Positions 26,635-36,600 are shown, counted from the stretch's first letter. The stretch: 64,000 nucleotides of DNA from Exiguobacterium sp. TNDT2 (GCF_003331145.1 NZ_QLVE01000030.1:21721-85720), one strand, 5' to 3'. Numbers and translations: made by a program. The notes: a model not told the origin generated them from the sequence alone.

Positions 26635-27228
26635 ATGCTCAAAAAAATTGGAACGGTCTTACTACTGACGGTCATGACACTCGCAATGTTCTTACCACAA
26701 CAACAAGTTGAAGCGTCTTCAAAAGTTTACGTTCAAAGCCAGGTCAACGGATTGAATGTGCGCTCGGCGGGCTCCCTTAGCGGCAAAGTCATCGGCAAAA
26801 TCAATAAAGGTCAACAACTCCAACGCACCGGTTCAAAAGGGGCTTGGATTCGTGTCAACTATAAAGGCAAGGCAGGTTGGATCGCTACAAAATACTTACG
26901 CACTGTGAAAGGATCGGTCGCGAAGTCAAGCGGGAAAACATATACAATGAACGCATCGGCCTATACACCATATTGCAGAGGATGTTCAGGCGTAACGGCA
27001 CTAGGTTGGAACGTCCGGGCTCAAAAACGTAACGTCGTCGCTGTCGATCCGCGCGTCATTCCACTCGGTAAAAAAGTACAAGTGTTTGTCGGTGGGAAGT
27101 TGATGGGCACATACACAGCGGCTGACACGGGCGGCGCCATTAAAGGGAATAAAATCGATATTTTGATGTATTCGCAAAGTGCGGCCCTTCATTTCGGTCG
27201 TAAGACAGTTACCGTCAAAGTGTTATAA
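26635..27228 (+). CDS. Secreted SH3b and 3D-domain cell wall protein
   Basis: 197 aa. Signal peptide: K-rich start, hydrophobic TVLLLTVMTLAMFLP, cleavage expected near VEA-SS (about residue 28). Bacterial SH3 domain at about residues 30-92 (VNGLNVRSAG, GWIATKYL). C-terminal 3D domain at residues 105-197 with MNASAYTPYC, VAVDPRVIPLG and the three-Asp signature AADTGGAIKGNKIDILM. The cysteine pair in YCRGCSG is typical. 3D domains resemble the lytic transglycosylase fold of MltA/Rpf-like proteins (YocH, Sps). Likely a wall-remodelling enzyme acting outside the cell. GGAGAGG upstream of the ATG. Probable WalRK control, inferred from the site upstream. Confidence 0.88.
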   Translation: MLKKIGTVLLLTVMTLAMFLPQQQVEASSKVYVQSQVNGLNVRSAGSLSGKVIGKINKGQQLQRTGSKGAWIRVNYKGKAGWIATKYLRTVKGSVAKSSGKTYTMNASAYTPYCRGCSGVTALGWNVRAQKRNVVAVDPRVIPLGKKVQVFVGGKLMGTYTAADTGGAIKGNKIDILMYSQSAALHFGRKTVTVKVL

Positions 27229-27233
27229 GTAGA

Positions 27234-27277
27234 TACATGAGAAGGGCCATCGCATACGTGATGGCCCTTCTCATGTA
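27234..27277. terminator. Bidirectional terminator between 3D gene and usp
   Basis: 18-bp perfect stem (27234-27251 / 27260-27277), 8-base loop. Confidence 0.85.
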
Positions 27278-27282
27278 TTGTG

Positions 27283-27720
27283 TTATTGGCGGACGATGAG
27301 AACATCACACTTCGAGTAGCGGACGATGCTTTCAGAGACGCTACCGATAAAGAAGCGTTCGACGGCGTTCAATCCGGTCGCTCCACAGATGATAAGATCA
27401 ATGTCGTGATTCGGTGCGATTTTTTTAGCAATCGTCACTTTCGGAGAGCCATACTCGATGACTGTCTCGATGTCTTTGACACCTCGTTCTTTTGCTCGAT
27501 TGACATAATCTTCGAGTAATTCCTTCGCATACGTCTCGGCACGCTCTGTAATCGTCCGGTCATACGCTTCGACCGTGGCGAACGTCCGTGTATCAATCAC
27601 GTGGCCGATATACAGCTTGCCTTCGTTTCGAAGGGCGACGTCAATTGCAGTTTCAAAAGCACGTTCCGCCTCTTTTGAGCCGTCGACGGCAGATAGAATA
27701 TGTTTGTAGACAATGGCCAT
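27283..27720 (-). CDS. Universal stress protein, UspA family
   Basis: 145 aa from ATG 27720. N-terminal YKHILSAVDGSKEAERAF and C-terminal ATP-binding motif GATGLNAVERFFIGSVSESIVRYSKCDVLIVR (split) with G-x2-G-x9-GS pattern, so it is an ATP-binding type. Cytosolic stress-induced protein of loosely known role. The open frame reaches 27777 but AAAGGTTGGG lies before 27720 and this gives the normal family length. Divergent from the SDR gene. Confidence 0.9.
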   Translation of the reverse strand: MAIVYKHILSAVDGSKEAERAFETAIDVALRNEGKLYIGHVIDTRTFATVEAYDRTITERAETYAKELLEDYVNRAKERGVKDIETVIEYGSPKVTIAKKIAPNHDIDLIICGATGLNAVERFFIGSVSESIVRYSKCDVLIVRQ

Positions 27721-27903
27721 GTAAATCCCAACCTTTCGCTTGAAATGTACGTGCGGCTTACATGTATAGTATACCACTTTCGTCTAAATTCACGCCCGGT
27801 TCTTTCAGAAATGTGTGAAATTTTCACAACTTTCTACTTGAACAGGTTGAAGTTTGGAAATGCACAGGCGGAACGGGTAAGATGATACAGAGGAGGGATG
27901 ACG

Positions 27904-28629
27904 ATGAAACACGTAGTCATCACGGCCGGTGCGAAAGGGATCGGCCGCATTGTGACGGAACGACTGTTAGAAGAAGGTTGGCATGTCAGCGTATTGCAGC
28001 GGAAGCCAATCGATTGGGAACATGAACGGTTACATATGGTCGAGGCCCCGTTGACGGACCGTGAGGCTGTCATAAGTGGCTATGAAGAGGCGGTGGCCAA
28101 ATTCGGAGAGCCGGACGCGCTCATCTTGAACGCCGGGCCCTATATCTTCGAACGGAAGTGTCTCGTCGACTTGACGGACGAAGAGTGGGATGAGGTCATC
28201 ACCGGCAACTTGTCGGCCTCGTTTTGGTTGATGCGCCGGGCCATCCCGAGCATGCGGACAAAACGGTTCGGCCGCATCATCACATACGGCTTTCCGGAGA
28301 GCGGGACAGCACCGGGCTGGATTCACCGATCGGCGTTCGCGGCAGCGAAAACAGGACTTGTCAGTTTGACGAAGTCGGTCGCGCTCGAGGAGGCGGCATA
28401 CGGCATCACGGCCAATATGATCAATCCAGGCAATATCGTCGGCGCTCAAAAAGAGATGCGCATTCAAGCGGCCGAACCGGATGACCAGACACCGGTCGGC
28501 CGGCATGGAACGGGCGAAGATATCGCGCGAATGATTTTATTCCTGCTCGCTCGCGATTCCGATATGGTGACGGGTGCCGTCATCGATGTGACCGGCGGTG
28601 TCAACGTCGTCCACCAATATCGAAAATAA
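27904..28629 (+). CDS. SDR-fold protein lacking the Ser-Tyr catalytic pair
   Basis: 241 aa. Classical short-chain dehydrogenase fold: nucleotide motif TAGAKGIGRIV (residues 7-17) and LNAG (75-78). The active-site YxxxK reads FAAAK, with F145 in place of Tyr and K149 kept. The catalytic Ser region reads ITYGFPESG, where Ser is expected at the position of G129/F130. So the proton-donating pair appears lost. Possible roles: nucleotide-binding regulator or an SDR with different chemistry. B. subtilis YtkK occupies a similar neighbourhood. Start ATG 27904 is 7 nt after AGGAGG; the ATG at 27898 is too close. Phosphoesterase gene follows 12 bp on. Confidence 0.85.
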   Translation: MKHVVITAGAKGIGRIVTERLLEEGWHVSVLQRKPIDWEHERLHMVEAPLTDREAVISGYEEAVAKFGEPDALILNAGPYIFERKCLVDLTDEEWDEVITGNLSASFWLMRRAIPSMRTKRFGRIITYGFPESGTAPGWIHRSAFAAAKTGLVSLTKSVALEEAAYGITANMINPGNIVGAQKEMRIQAAEPDDQTPVGRHGTGEDIARMILFLLARDSDMVTGAVIDVTGGVNVVHQYRK

Positions 28630-28641
28630 GGAGGGGTCTGT

Positions 28642-29364
28642 GTGAAGATGGCCATATTGACCGATATCCACGGCAACGTCCAAGCACTCGACGCGGTGCT
28701 GGCCGAATTGGACCGGCAACAAATCGACCACATATGGAGTTTAGGGGACATGATCGCGATGGGACCGGACTCGAACGAAGTGATGGCACGACTGCTCGAC
28801 CGGGGCGTGCACATGATCACGGGCAATCATGATGAGGCGGTCTTGTCGCTCCTGGCCGGGATGGGCCATCCTGACAGCTATACGCATACACGTCCGCATC
28901 ATGAGTGGGTGGCTCGAACGTTGAATCCTGCCTATGCAGAGTTGCTTTTCAAGCTGCCTCGCACGATCGAACGTGTTGTCGAGGAAATGCGCGTATCCGG
29001 CATCCATTATCATATCCCGACCGAGAAACGGGACGTGCCGATCACCGAGGAGCCGTTCCACGATATTCTAGAAGCGACACTCCCGAACATGCAGGCGTTA
29101 TATGCAACGTATGAGGCAGACGTCATCTGTTTCGGGCATCACCACCCGGAGCATCTGTTCCGAGATGACACGAAACACTATTTCAATCCAGGAGCGCTCG
29201 GCGTCGCCCGTGATGACTTGGCCCGATACGGCATCCTCGAGTGGGGTGAGGCCGGCTTCTCGATTCACCCTCAAGCCGTGCCGTATGACAAACGTTCGTT
29301 CCTTGAGACGATGGAACGCCGTGACGTGTCACAACGGGACGTCATGTTCCGGCTCTTTTATTGA
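28642..29364 (+). CDS. Calcineurin-like metallophosphoesterase
   Basis: 240 aa. Two-metal phosphoesterase of the YfcE/diadenosine tetraphosphatase-like group. Motifs in order: DIHGN (residues 8-12), GDMIAMGP, GNHDE and GHHHPEH; all metal ligands appear intact. Substrate unknown. The GTG at 28642 follows AAGGAGGGG with a 5-nt gap; ATG at 28648 is an alternative that shortens it by two residues. Co-transcribed with the preceding SDR-like gene, with 12 bp between them, and ended by a shared terminator. Confidence 0.88.
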   Translation: MKMAILTDIHGNVQALDAVLAELDRQQIDHIWSLGDMIAMGPDSNEVMARLLDRGVHMITGNHDEAVLSLLAGMGHPDSYTHTRPHHEWVARTLNPAYAELLFKLPRTIERVVEEMRVSGIHYHIPTEKRDVPITEEPFHDILEATLPNMQALYATYEADVICFGHHHPEHLFRDDTKHYFNPGALGVARDDLARYGILEWGEAGFSIHPQAVPYDKRSFLETMERRDVSQRDVMFRLFY

Positions 29365-29369
29365 CCGTG

Positions 29370-29401
29370 AGAAAGACCAGCCGCGCGCGGCTGGTCTTTC
29401 T
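29370..29401. terminator. Bidirectional terminator
   Basis: 14-bp perfect stem (29370-29383 / 29388-29401), loop CGCG, between convergent genes. Confidence 0.8.
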
Positions 29402-29408
29402 ATGCGAC

Positions 29409-30506
29409 TCAATCAATTTCTTGGAGTGATTTCGGATAACTCGTCAACAGAATCGGGCCGCTCTCGGTCATGACGACGTCGTCCTCGATGCGGACGCCGC
29501 CGACGCCAGGGAGATAAATCCCCGGTTCGACGGTGAACGTCATCCCGACTTGGGCCGTCATATCGTTATTGGCGGCCATCGACGGAAATTCGTGAACTTC
29601 GATGCCGATGCCGTGTCCGACACGGTGCGTGAAGTATTCCCCGTAGCCTGCCATCGTGATGACTTGGCGGGCCGCGATATCAATCGATCCGAGCGTCGTG
29701 CCGACATTCGCCATCGCGATGGCGGCTTCTTCAGCCTTGAGGACGGTCTCGTATATCTCCCGTTGCTTCGTGTTCGCTTCGCCGTAGACGACGGTGCGCG
29801 TGATGTCCGAGGCGTATCCTTGCCAAATGACACCGAGGTCGAACAAGGCGAAATCGCCTTTCTTCAAGCGATTGTTTCCAGGGACGCCGTGCGGGTCGGC
29901 GCTGTTCTCTCCGAATAAGACGAGCGTATCGAACGACATCTCCCGGACGTCTTGTTTTTTCATCGCATATTCGATTTCCGCGATGACCTCTAGTTCGGTC
30001 ACGCCTTCACGCAATGCTCGGATTCCTGTTTCAATCGCCATGTCGGCAAGTTCGGCGGCTCGCTTCATCAAGCGGACCTCGTCCGGTGACTTGATCATGC
30101 GAAGCGCCTGCAGCTCTTCCGTCAAGTCGATGATTGACAGCCCCGCGAACCCAGCGCGGAGTTGTTCGGCGCGGTTATACGTCAAATGCTCGCCTTCTAC
30201 CCCAATGCGTTCAGGAATGATTTGTTGGTCGAGGAACAGTTTGACGACTTTGTCCCATGGATTTTCGTGGTCCATGTAGGTGACGATGTCGCCAGTCCAC
30301 TCGCTCGCCTCGACGATTCCCTTTTCGAGGGCCGGACAGACGATTGCGGTCGTCCCGTTCTTCAGCACAAGAATTGCGATGAGCCGTTCGTGGGCTTCGG
30401 CGTACACTCCTGAAAAGTAAAAAACCGATGCTTTCGAAGTGACGAAAGCGGCGTCTAATCCTTTCGTGGCCAAAGATTGTGCAATATGGTTGGTTCGTTG
30501 ATTCAA
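29409..30506 (-). CDS. M24 family Xaa-Pro peptidase
   Basis: 365 aa. Creatinase-like N-terminal domain (residues 1-130) and pita-bread catalytic domain with metal ligands in FALFDLGVIWQGYASDITRTV (two Asp, given in part), HRVGHGIGIEVHE (His), FTVEPGIYLPG (Glu) and GVRIEDDVV (Glu). Cleaves proline-containing dipeptides or N-terminal Xaa-Pro bonds in the cytoplasm; PepQ/YpdF type. The start is TTG: AAGGAAGGG sits 7 nt upstream and no ATG follows for many residues. Stands alone, divergent from ytoI. Confidence 0.9.
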   Translation of the reverse strand: MNQRTNHIAQSLATKGLDAAFVTSKASVFYFSGVYAEAHERLIAILVLKNGTTAIVCPALEKGIVEASEWTGDIVTYMDHENPWDKVVKLFLDQQIIPERIGVEGEHLTYNRAEQLRAGFAGLSIIDLTEELQALRMIKSPDEVRLMKRAAELADMAIETGIRALREGVTELEVIAEIEYAMKKQDVREMSFDTLVLFGENSADPHGVPGNNRLKKGDFALFDLGVIWQGYASDITRTVVYGEANTKQREIYETVLKAEEAAIAMANVGTTLGSIDIAARQVITMAGYGEYFTHRVGHGIGIEVHEFPSMAANNDMTAQVGMTFTVEPGIYLPGVGGVRIEDDVVMTESGPILLTSYPKSLQEID

Positions 30507-30598
30507 CTCGTTTCCCTTCCTTCTCGTTCATTGGCGTTCTGTTCCATTATAACGTTTTCTAAAACGGAAAGGAAATGTTGCATTTTCAGTAGTACAGT

Positions 30599-30627
30599 TT
30601 GAAGAAGAAAGACTGATACAGTATACT
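30599..30627 (+). promoter_or_regulatory. Sigma-A promoter for ytoI
   Basis: TTGAAG (30599-30604), 17-bp spacer, TATACT (30622-30627). Places the transcript start after the upstream ATG at 30632, which rules that start out. Confidence 0.6.
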
Positions 30628-30667
30628 GAGGATGACAGAAAATGTATTGACGAAAGGGACTCGTGAC

Positions 30668-31978
30668 ATGACAACAAAACATGAACAGATCATTGCACAT
30701 ATTGAGTCGCTCGACGTCGGGTCCAAAATTTCGGTCCGCCAAATCGCAAAAGAATTAGGTGTATCTGAAGGAACGGCATATCGAGCTATTAAAGAAGCGG
30801 AGAATTTGGGTTTTGTGTCGACAATTGAGCGGGTCGGCACCATTCGCATCAAGCGCAAGCAAAAAGAGAATATTGAAAAACTGACGTTCGCTGAAGTCGT
30901 CAATATCGTGGACGGACAAGTGCTCGGTGGGCGAGACGGTCTTCATAAAACACTCTCGAAGTTTGTCATCGGGGCGATGAAGCTCGAAGCGATGATGCGT
31001 TACATCGATGTCGACTCGCTCGTCATTATCGGGAACCGGGAAAAGGCGCACGAACTCGTGCTCCAGTCCGGCGGCGCCGTCTTGATCACGGGAGGATTTG
31101 ACACGACCGATGAAGTGAAACGGATGGCGGATAAATATCATATGCCGGTCATCTCCACGTCGTACGATAGTTTTACCGTCGCGACGATGATCAACCGTGC
31201 CATCTATGACCGTCTAATCAAAAAAGAAATCCTGCTCGTATCGGACATCGTCATCCCGCTCCATGACACGTTTTATTTGAAAGTGGATGATACGGTCAAG
31301 CGGTGGCACGAACTGAATGAACGGACGAAACATAACCGTTATCCCGTCATCGATGAGCAGATGAAAGTCGTCGGGGTCATCACCGCGAAAGACTTGATCG
31401 ACCGTCCGCACGATACCGAAATTGAGAAGGTGATGACGAAAAGTCCAATTACCGTCGGCGTTCAGACGAGCGTCACCAATGCCGCCCACCAAATGGTATG
31501 GGAAGGCATCGAGATGTTGCCGGTCGTTGACAATTACGGTCGCCTGCTCGGGATCATCAGCCGTCAAGACGTGTTGAAGGCGCTCCAGCTCGCCAACCGC
31601 CAACCGCAAGTTGGTGAAACGTTCGACAATATGATTACGAATCAATTGAAAGAAGACCCGAACTCGAACGGGACGGCGTTCACCGTCGAGGTCGCGCCGC
31701 AAATGACGAGCCATATGGGGACGGCGTCGTCAGGTGTTCTGACGACACTGCTCGTCGAAGGGGCCACCCGGAGTCTGCGGCACATGAAAAAAGGCGACCT
31801 CGTCGTCGAGAATATCACGGTCTATTTCATGAAACCGATTCAAATCGAGAGTCAAATCCGTGTCTCGGCCAACGTGTTCGACCTCGGCCGGAAGTTCGGG
31901 AAAGTTGACGTCGAGATGACGCAAGGCACGCAACTCGTTGCCAAAGCGCTCGTCACGGCGCAATTGATCGACCGTTAA
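30668..31978 (+). CDS. ytoI: YtoI: HTH, DRTGG, CBS-pair and hotdog-domain regulator
   Basis: 436 aa from ATG 30668 (AAAGGG 9 nt upstream). Domain order: winged helix-turn-helix at about residues 1-60 (ISVRQIAKELGVSEGTAYRAI, given in part), DRTGG domain about 65-170, two CBS repeats about 185-305, and a thioesterase-like hotdog fold about 320-430. This five-part architecture is that of B. subtilis YtoI. It looks like a ligand-responsive DNA-binding protein that may sense adenine nucleotides and acyl-CoA; no target is known. Followed by ytpI on the opposite strand and nrnA, the Bacillus neighbours. Confidence 0.9.
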   Translation: MTTKHEQIIAHIESLDVGSKISVRQIAKELGVSEGTAYRAIKEAENLGFVSTIERVGTIRIKRKQKENIEKLTFAEVVNIVDGQVLGGRDGLHKTLSKFVIGAMKLEAMMRYIDVDSLVIIGNREKAHELVLQSGGAVLITGGFDTTDEVKRMADKYHMPVISTSYDSFTVATMINRAIYDRLIKKEILLVSDIVIPLHDTFYLKVDDTVKRWHELNERTKHNRYPVIDEQMKVVGVITAKDLIDRPHDTEIEKVMTKSPITVGVQTSVTNAAHQMVWEGIEMLPVVDNYGRLLGIISRQDVLKALQLANRQPQVGETFDNMITNQLKEDPNSNGTAFTVEVAPQMTSHMGTASSGVLTTLLVEGATRSLRHMKKGDLVVENITVYFMKPIQIESQIRVSANVFDLGRKFGKVDVEMTQGTQLVAKALVTAQLIDR

Positions 31979-31983
31979 CAAAA

Positions 31984-32013
31984 AAACGAGCTGATGACGT
32001 CATCAGCTCGTTT
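31984..32013. terminator. Bidirectional terminator between ytoI and ytpI
   Basis: Perfect 30-bp palindrome (arms 31984-31998 / 31999-32013), T-rich on both sides. Confidence 0.75.
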
Positions 32014-32023
32014 CTGTCTGTTC

Positions 32024-32338
32024 TTATGCTTGTTTGATCGGCTCTTCGTTCGCGAGCGGATAGATTTTACGGTAGCGAATGAATCCGACGACGGCATTGC
32101 CGACCCCTAAGACGAGCATGACGATACTGACGATCCAACCGATTGTCGAGTCGAGCCCGAGGCCGCCAATCATTTGGTTGACGGCGAAAAGTGCGAGGAA
32201 CAAACTCAACCAGATAAGCGCTTGCGTGTTAAAGAGCGCTTTCCGGTATGGTGTCTTCGTCAAATAGGCGCGTCGTTTTGACACGAAATAGGCGCCTAAC
32301 GAAAACAAAATGAGTCCGATCATAATTAATTGACCCAA
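32024..32338 (-). CDS. ytpI: YtpI-like small membrane protein
   Basis: 104 aa with three likely transmembrane segments (about residues 5-20, 40-58, 66-88) and a short basic C-terminus. Matches YtpI in size and position between ytoI and nrnA. Function unknown. The start is a TTG at 32338, supported by AAAGGGG 9 nt upstream; the ATG at 32323 would remove five residues and has no Shine-Dalgarno. Confidence 0.8.
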   Translation of the reverse strand: MGQLIMIGLILFSLGAYFVSKRRAYLTKTPYRKALFNTQALIWLSLFLALFAVNQMIGGLGLDSTIGWIVSIVMLVLGVGNAVVGFIRYRKIYPLANEEPIKQA

Positions 32339-32415
32339 GTGAAGAAACCCCTTTCAGACGTGTAATCTGTTATCATCATACCATAGAATAGTGTTCAAGA
32401 AAGCGAGGAATGGCG

Positions 32416-33381
32416 ATGGCACACTGGCCAGAGGCAGCAACGATATTAAAATTGATAGAAGCGGCGGACACGATCATGATCCACCGACACGTCCGTCCCG
32501 ACCCTGACGCGCTCGGCAGTCAGCTCGGATTGAAGCGGATGTTAAAGGTCGCATATCCCGAGAAACGGATTTACGTCGTCGGCGGCATCGTCCGCGACTT
32601 AGAATTTTTAGGCAAGATGGAGCATGTTGAACCCGACATGTACAAAGACGCGCTCGTCATCGTGCTCGACACGGCCAACCATGAGCGGATTGATGGACCG
32701 CACGCCCTGACAGGCAAGATGGTCGTCAAAATCGATCACCACCCTGATGAGGACGCGTACGCGGCGCATCAAATCGTCGATACGACGGTCAGTTCGACGT
32801 CGGAGATGATTGCTGAACTAGCGGGAATATGGGGGCTTGTCCTTGACGAGGCGTCCGCATTCTTGTTGTTCGCCGGAATCGTCGGCGACACGGGACGGTT
32901 CCAATTCCGCAACGCGACACCGCGCACGTTTGAAGTCGCCGCCGAGTTGATTAACTATGGCATCGATACGAACCGGTTGTATCGCCAAATGTACAAGACA
33001 AACTTGGCGACGTTGCAACTCCAAGGTTACGTGCTTCAAAACGTCAACGTGACGAAGGCCGGAGTCGGCTACGTCAAAATTGACGCGGACGTCCTGCGTA
33101 CGTTTCACGCGACACCGGAAGCGGCGTCTTTGCTCGTCAACAGTTTCTCAGGCCTCGAAGGACTGAAGTGCTGGGTCATGTTCGTCGAGAACAAAGATGA
33201 GATTCGGGTACGGATTCGTTCAAAAGGACCCGTCATCAACGATGTGGCGAAGCGCTATCGCGGCGGCGGTCATCCGATGGCGGCCGGTGCCACCATCGAT
33301 ACATGGGAAGAGATGGACGAGGTGATTGCGGCCCTCGATGAAGTCGCGGCCCCCTTCACGTTCGAAACAGAAGAGAGCTGA
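32416..33381 (+). CDS. nrnA: NrnA, nanoRNase / 3'-phosphoadenosine phosphatase
   Basis: 321 aa. DHH phosphoesterase: HVRPDPDALGS (residues 25-35), VLDTANHERI, the DHH motif IDHHPD, and DHHA1-domain signature GGGHPMAAGA near the C-terminus. Degrades 2-5-mer RNAs and pAp. The frame opens with an ATG at 32410, but the GAGG is adjacent to it, whereas ATG 32416 has a 7-nt gap. In B. subtilis (ytqI) it is followed by sporulation genes ytrH and ytrI, absent here. Confidence 0.94.
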   Translation: MAHWPEAATILKLIEAADTIMIHRHVRPDPDALGSQLGLKRMLKVAYPEKRIYVVGGIVRDLEFLGKMEHVEPDMYKDALVIVLDTANHERIDGPHALTGKMVVKIDHHPDEDAYAAHQIVDTTVSSTSEMIAELAGIWGLVLDEASAFLLFAGIVGDTGRFQFRNATPRTFEVAAELINYGIDTNRLYRQMYKTNLATLQLQGYVLQNVNVTKAGVGYVKIDADVLRTFHATPEAASLLVNSFSGLEGLKCWVMFVENKDEIRVRIRSKGPVINDVAKRYRGGGHPMAAGATIDTWEEMDEVIAALDEVAAPFTFETEES

Positions 33382-33400
33382 CCCGTTGGTCAGCTCTCTT
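33371..33400. terminator. Bidirectional terminator at the nrnA stop
   Basis: 13-bp perfect stem (33371-33383 / 33388-33400) that includes the nrnA stop codon; loop CGTT. Confidence 0.75.
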
Positions 33401-33591
33401 CAGCGTTTATCCTCTTCTTGTGGAATGAACCACGTACCGCGGTCGGTCACATCCTCGACGACGTCGAGTTGATACTCAGTGATATAGCGGCGGAGTCGTT
33501 CGATAATCTCCGGACTGTCGGCGAAGACGGTCTGGCCATTCTGTAAATTTTCTAGCTTGTCACGTGCGATTTTACCCCGATTAATAATCAT
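33400..33591 (-). CDS. Small hypothetical protein
   Basis: 63 aa, start MIINRGKIARDKLENLQNG, end FIPQEEDKR. Soluble, mixed charge, no signal or membrane segment. AAGGGGG lies 10 nt before the ATG, codon use is like the neighbours, and the gene ends at the shared terminator with nrnA, so I take it as real. I do not recognise the family with confidence. It sits where B. subtilis has ytrH/ytrI (sporulation) and diverges from dnaE. Confidence 0.65.
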   Translation of the reverse strand: MIINRGKIARDKLENLQNGQTVFADSPEIIERLRRYITEYQLDVVEDVTDRGTWFIPQEEDKR

Positions 33592-33693
33592 ACGGTTTAT
33601 ACCCCCTTTTAGGAGAAGTTTTGTCTATAATTATTGTATCAGACAAGTGCCGAAATGAGTTTGACAATTGTGAAAAAAGAAAGGGGGGGTCAT

Positions 33694-36600
33694 GTGATCC
33701 ACTTGAATGTACGATCAGCTTTTAGCTTGATGCAGAGCACAATCCGACTTGAACAATACGTCGCGCTGATGGCCGAACGGGGGAGCCGGGCCGTCGCGCT
33801 TGCCGATGATGCGTTATACGGCTTGCCGCAGTTCGTCCGATTATGTGAACGGTATGCGGTCAAACCCGTCATCGGGCTGCGGACAACACTGCGGATGGAC
33901 GGTTTTGACGTGTCGGTCCTCGTCTACGCGTTGACCGAGGAACAGTTGCCGGAGCTCTATCGCCTCGTCCAGGCCAATGGATTGACCGAGACGACCGAAC
34001 TGGCGGTCCTCGTCTTACCGGAGAACTGGAAGACGAACGATCCTGTTCACAGGCGCCGCTTATATAACCATCTGCTCGGTTACGTGAACGAAGAGAAACT
34101 ATGGCTCGGATTGCCGGCGCCGCAGACGACGGAACAGACATTGTTGCTCAGACAACTCCGCGAGATGCGGGACGAACTCGGGACAAAGCTCGTCCCGGCC
34201 CCGGAAACGTGTTACATGCGACCAGAAGATTTCGAGGCGTATCGTGCGATCGTCGCCATCGGAGAAGGGGAGCTCATCTCCCAAGAAGACGTGCATCAAA
34301 AAGGGAGGTACGTCCGCCTGCCGAGCGAGATGAACGATTGGTTCGAGCCCGTCGAACTCGAGGCACTCGACCGATTCGAGTCTCTCGTATCCGTTACCCG
34401 GTTGCCGCAAGCGACGACGTCCATCCCGGAGTTCGAAGGGGCCGTCGACCGGTTGAAGCGCCTCGTCGCCGTTCGATTGAAGGCGCTCGATTTGTTTCAG
34501 GAAGAGTATATCGAGCGGGCCCGCTATGAACTTGACGTCATCGCGCGGACTGGCTTCGCCTCGTACTTCCTCATTGTCGAGGATATCGTCCGCTATGCGA
34601 AAGAACAGGGAATCGAGGTCGGGCCAGGCCGTGGTTCGGCTGCCGGGTCGCTCGTCAGTTTCGCGCTTCACATCACCGAGGTCGACCCGGTCCGGTTCGG
34701 TCTCTTGTTTGAACGCTTTTTGAACCCCGAACGAATCACGATGCCAGATATCGACTTGGACTTCGAGGATGAACGGCGCGACGAGGTCGTCCGTTACGTG
34801 TTAGAGAAGTATGGCGAAAACCACGCGGCCCAAATCGGTACGCTCGCCACGTTCGGCGCGAAAGCGGCACTGCGGGATGTCGCGCGGGCGCTCGGCCTGA
34901 CGCTTGAAGAAGGACAAGCGGCAAGTAAGCAAGTGAAAGATGACGGGCTGGCCGGGATTTTGGCCAACCCATCGAAAGTGAAATGGTTTGCCGGCAGTCA
35001 AAAGCGCTCACAGCTCTTGAAGATCGCCTCCGAGTTGGAAGGGTTGCCGCGTCAAGCCTCGGTCCATGCGGCCGGACTCGTGCTCAGCCGGGAAGCACTC
35101 GATGCGATTACGCCGTTGCAGCCGACGACAGGGGAGCAAGTGACCCAATATAATATGAAGGATCTCGAAGCGCTCGGTCTGTTGAAAATCGATTTGCTCG
35201 GTCTGCGCAACTTGACGAGGCTCCGGCAGATGGAGGCGTTGATTCGAGAGACGGATGAACTGTTCTCCATGAAGACGATCCCATTAAATGACGCCAAGAC
35301 GTTACGCGTGCTCGCCCGGGGTGACACGGATGGGATCTTCCAATTTGAGTCGGAAGGGATGAAGCAAGCGCTTCGGCAAGTGAAGCCGACCGAGTTCGAA
35401 GATATCGTCGTGACGATGTCGCTTTACCGGCCGGGACCGATGCAGTTCATCGACACGTACGCGAAGCGCAAGCACGGGATGCCGTATCAACCGGTCCATC
35501 CGGTCGTCGGCGACATCATGCGCACGACGAACGGCGTGCTCGTCTATCAAGAACAAGTAATGCGCTTGTTGCGTGAGCTTGCGGGCTACTCGTATGCCGA
35601 GGCCGATTTGATTCGCCGCGCCATCGCCAAAAAAGACGTGGCCGCCATCGAGGTCGAGAAGGCTCGATTTTTAGAACGTTCCTCGGCCCGGTTCGATCAA
35701 GATTCGATGCGGCAAGTGTTTTCATGGATCGAGAAGTTTGCGGGCTACGGGTTTAACCGTTCGCACGCCGTCGCCTACAGTTTGATCAGCTACCGTCTGG
35801 CGTATGTGAAGGCACACTTTGAACGGATTTTCTATCTCGTGACGTACGATAAGACGAACCAGCTCGTCCGTATGTTGCGGAAAGGGAAAATCCCGGTCTA
35901 TCCGCCTGACGTCATGCACGGTCAAGCCGGTGCCTTCTTGGAAGGGCCGGGTGTACGGCTAGGATTGAAAGCGGTCCAAGGATTGACGAAACGGGACGTC
36001 GAGCGGTTGATTGAACATCATACCGAGTTCACCGACGTGAAGCATCTGCTCGAACTCATGGGCTGGGGAACGAAAGACCATATGAAACTGCGGCGTCTGC
36101 TCGGGGCCGGGGCGTTAGACCGGATGTATCACGGTGATCGGCGGCGTGCCTTCGAGGCGGTCGAACGGCTTCGTGAAGAGACGGACACGCATTTGCTCCC
36201 GGACGAGCTATCCGCGCTCGGATTGAAACGGTCCGCGCCCACCGAGCCGAACTGGTCCGAGGAAGAACGGGAGGCGCTCGGGACGTGGATCGTGCATTCG
36301 CCGCTGACGACGGTCACGCCGCTCTCGATCGAGACGGTGACGATCGATGAAGTGCTGCATGGCGAACGTGGATTCATCGTCGTCTACGTGGACGCGATTC
36401 GAACGTTCAAGACGAAAAAGAACGAGGAGATGGGCGTCATCATGGTCGATGACGGTATCTCACAAGACGAGGTCGTCATCTTCCCGCGTGTGTTCGCGCA
36501 ATTCTCGCGCTCGCTTTACGTCGGGAACGTCCTCTTGCTCGAAGTGCATCCAAACGAACGGGATGGTCGTCGTCAACTCGTCGTCGAGCGGGTTAGGCCA

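Noticed and set aside
34099..34671. 190-aa minus-strand frame inside dnaE
   Set aside because: Shadow frame of a conserved gene; composition mirrors the sense codons.
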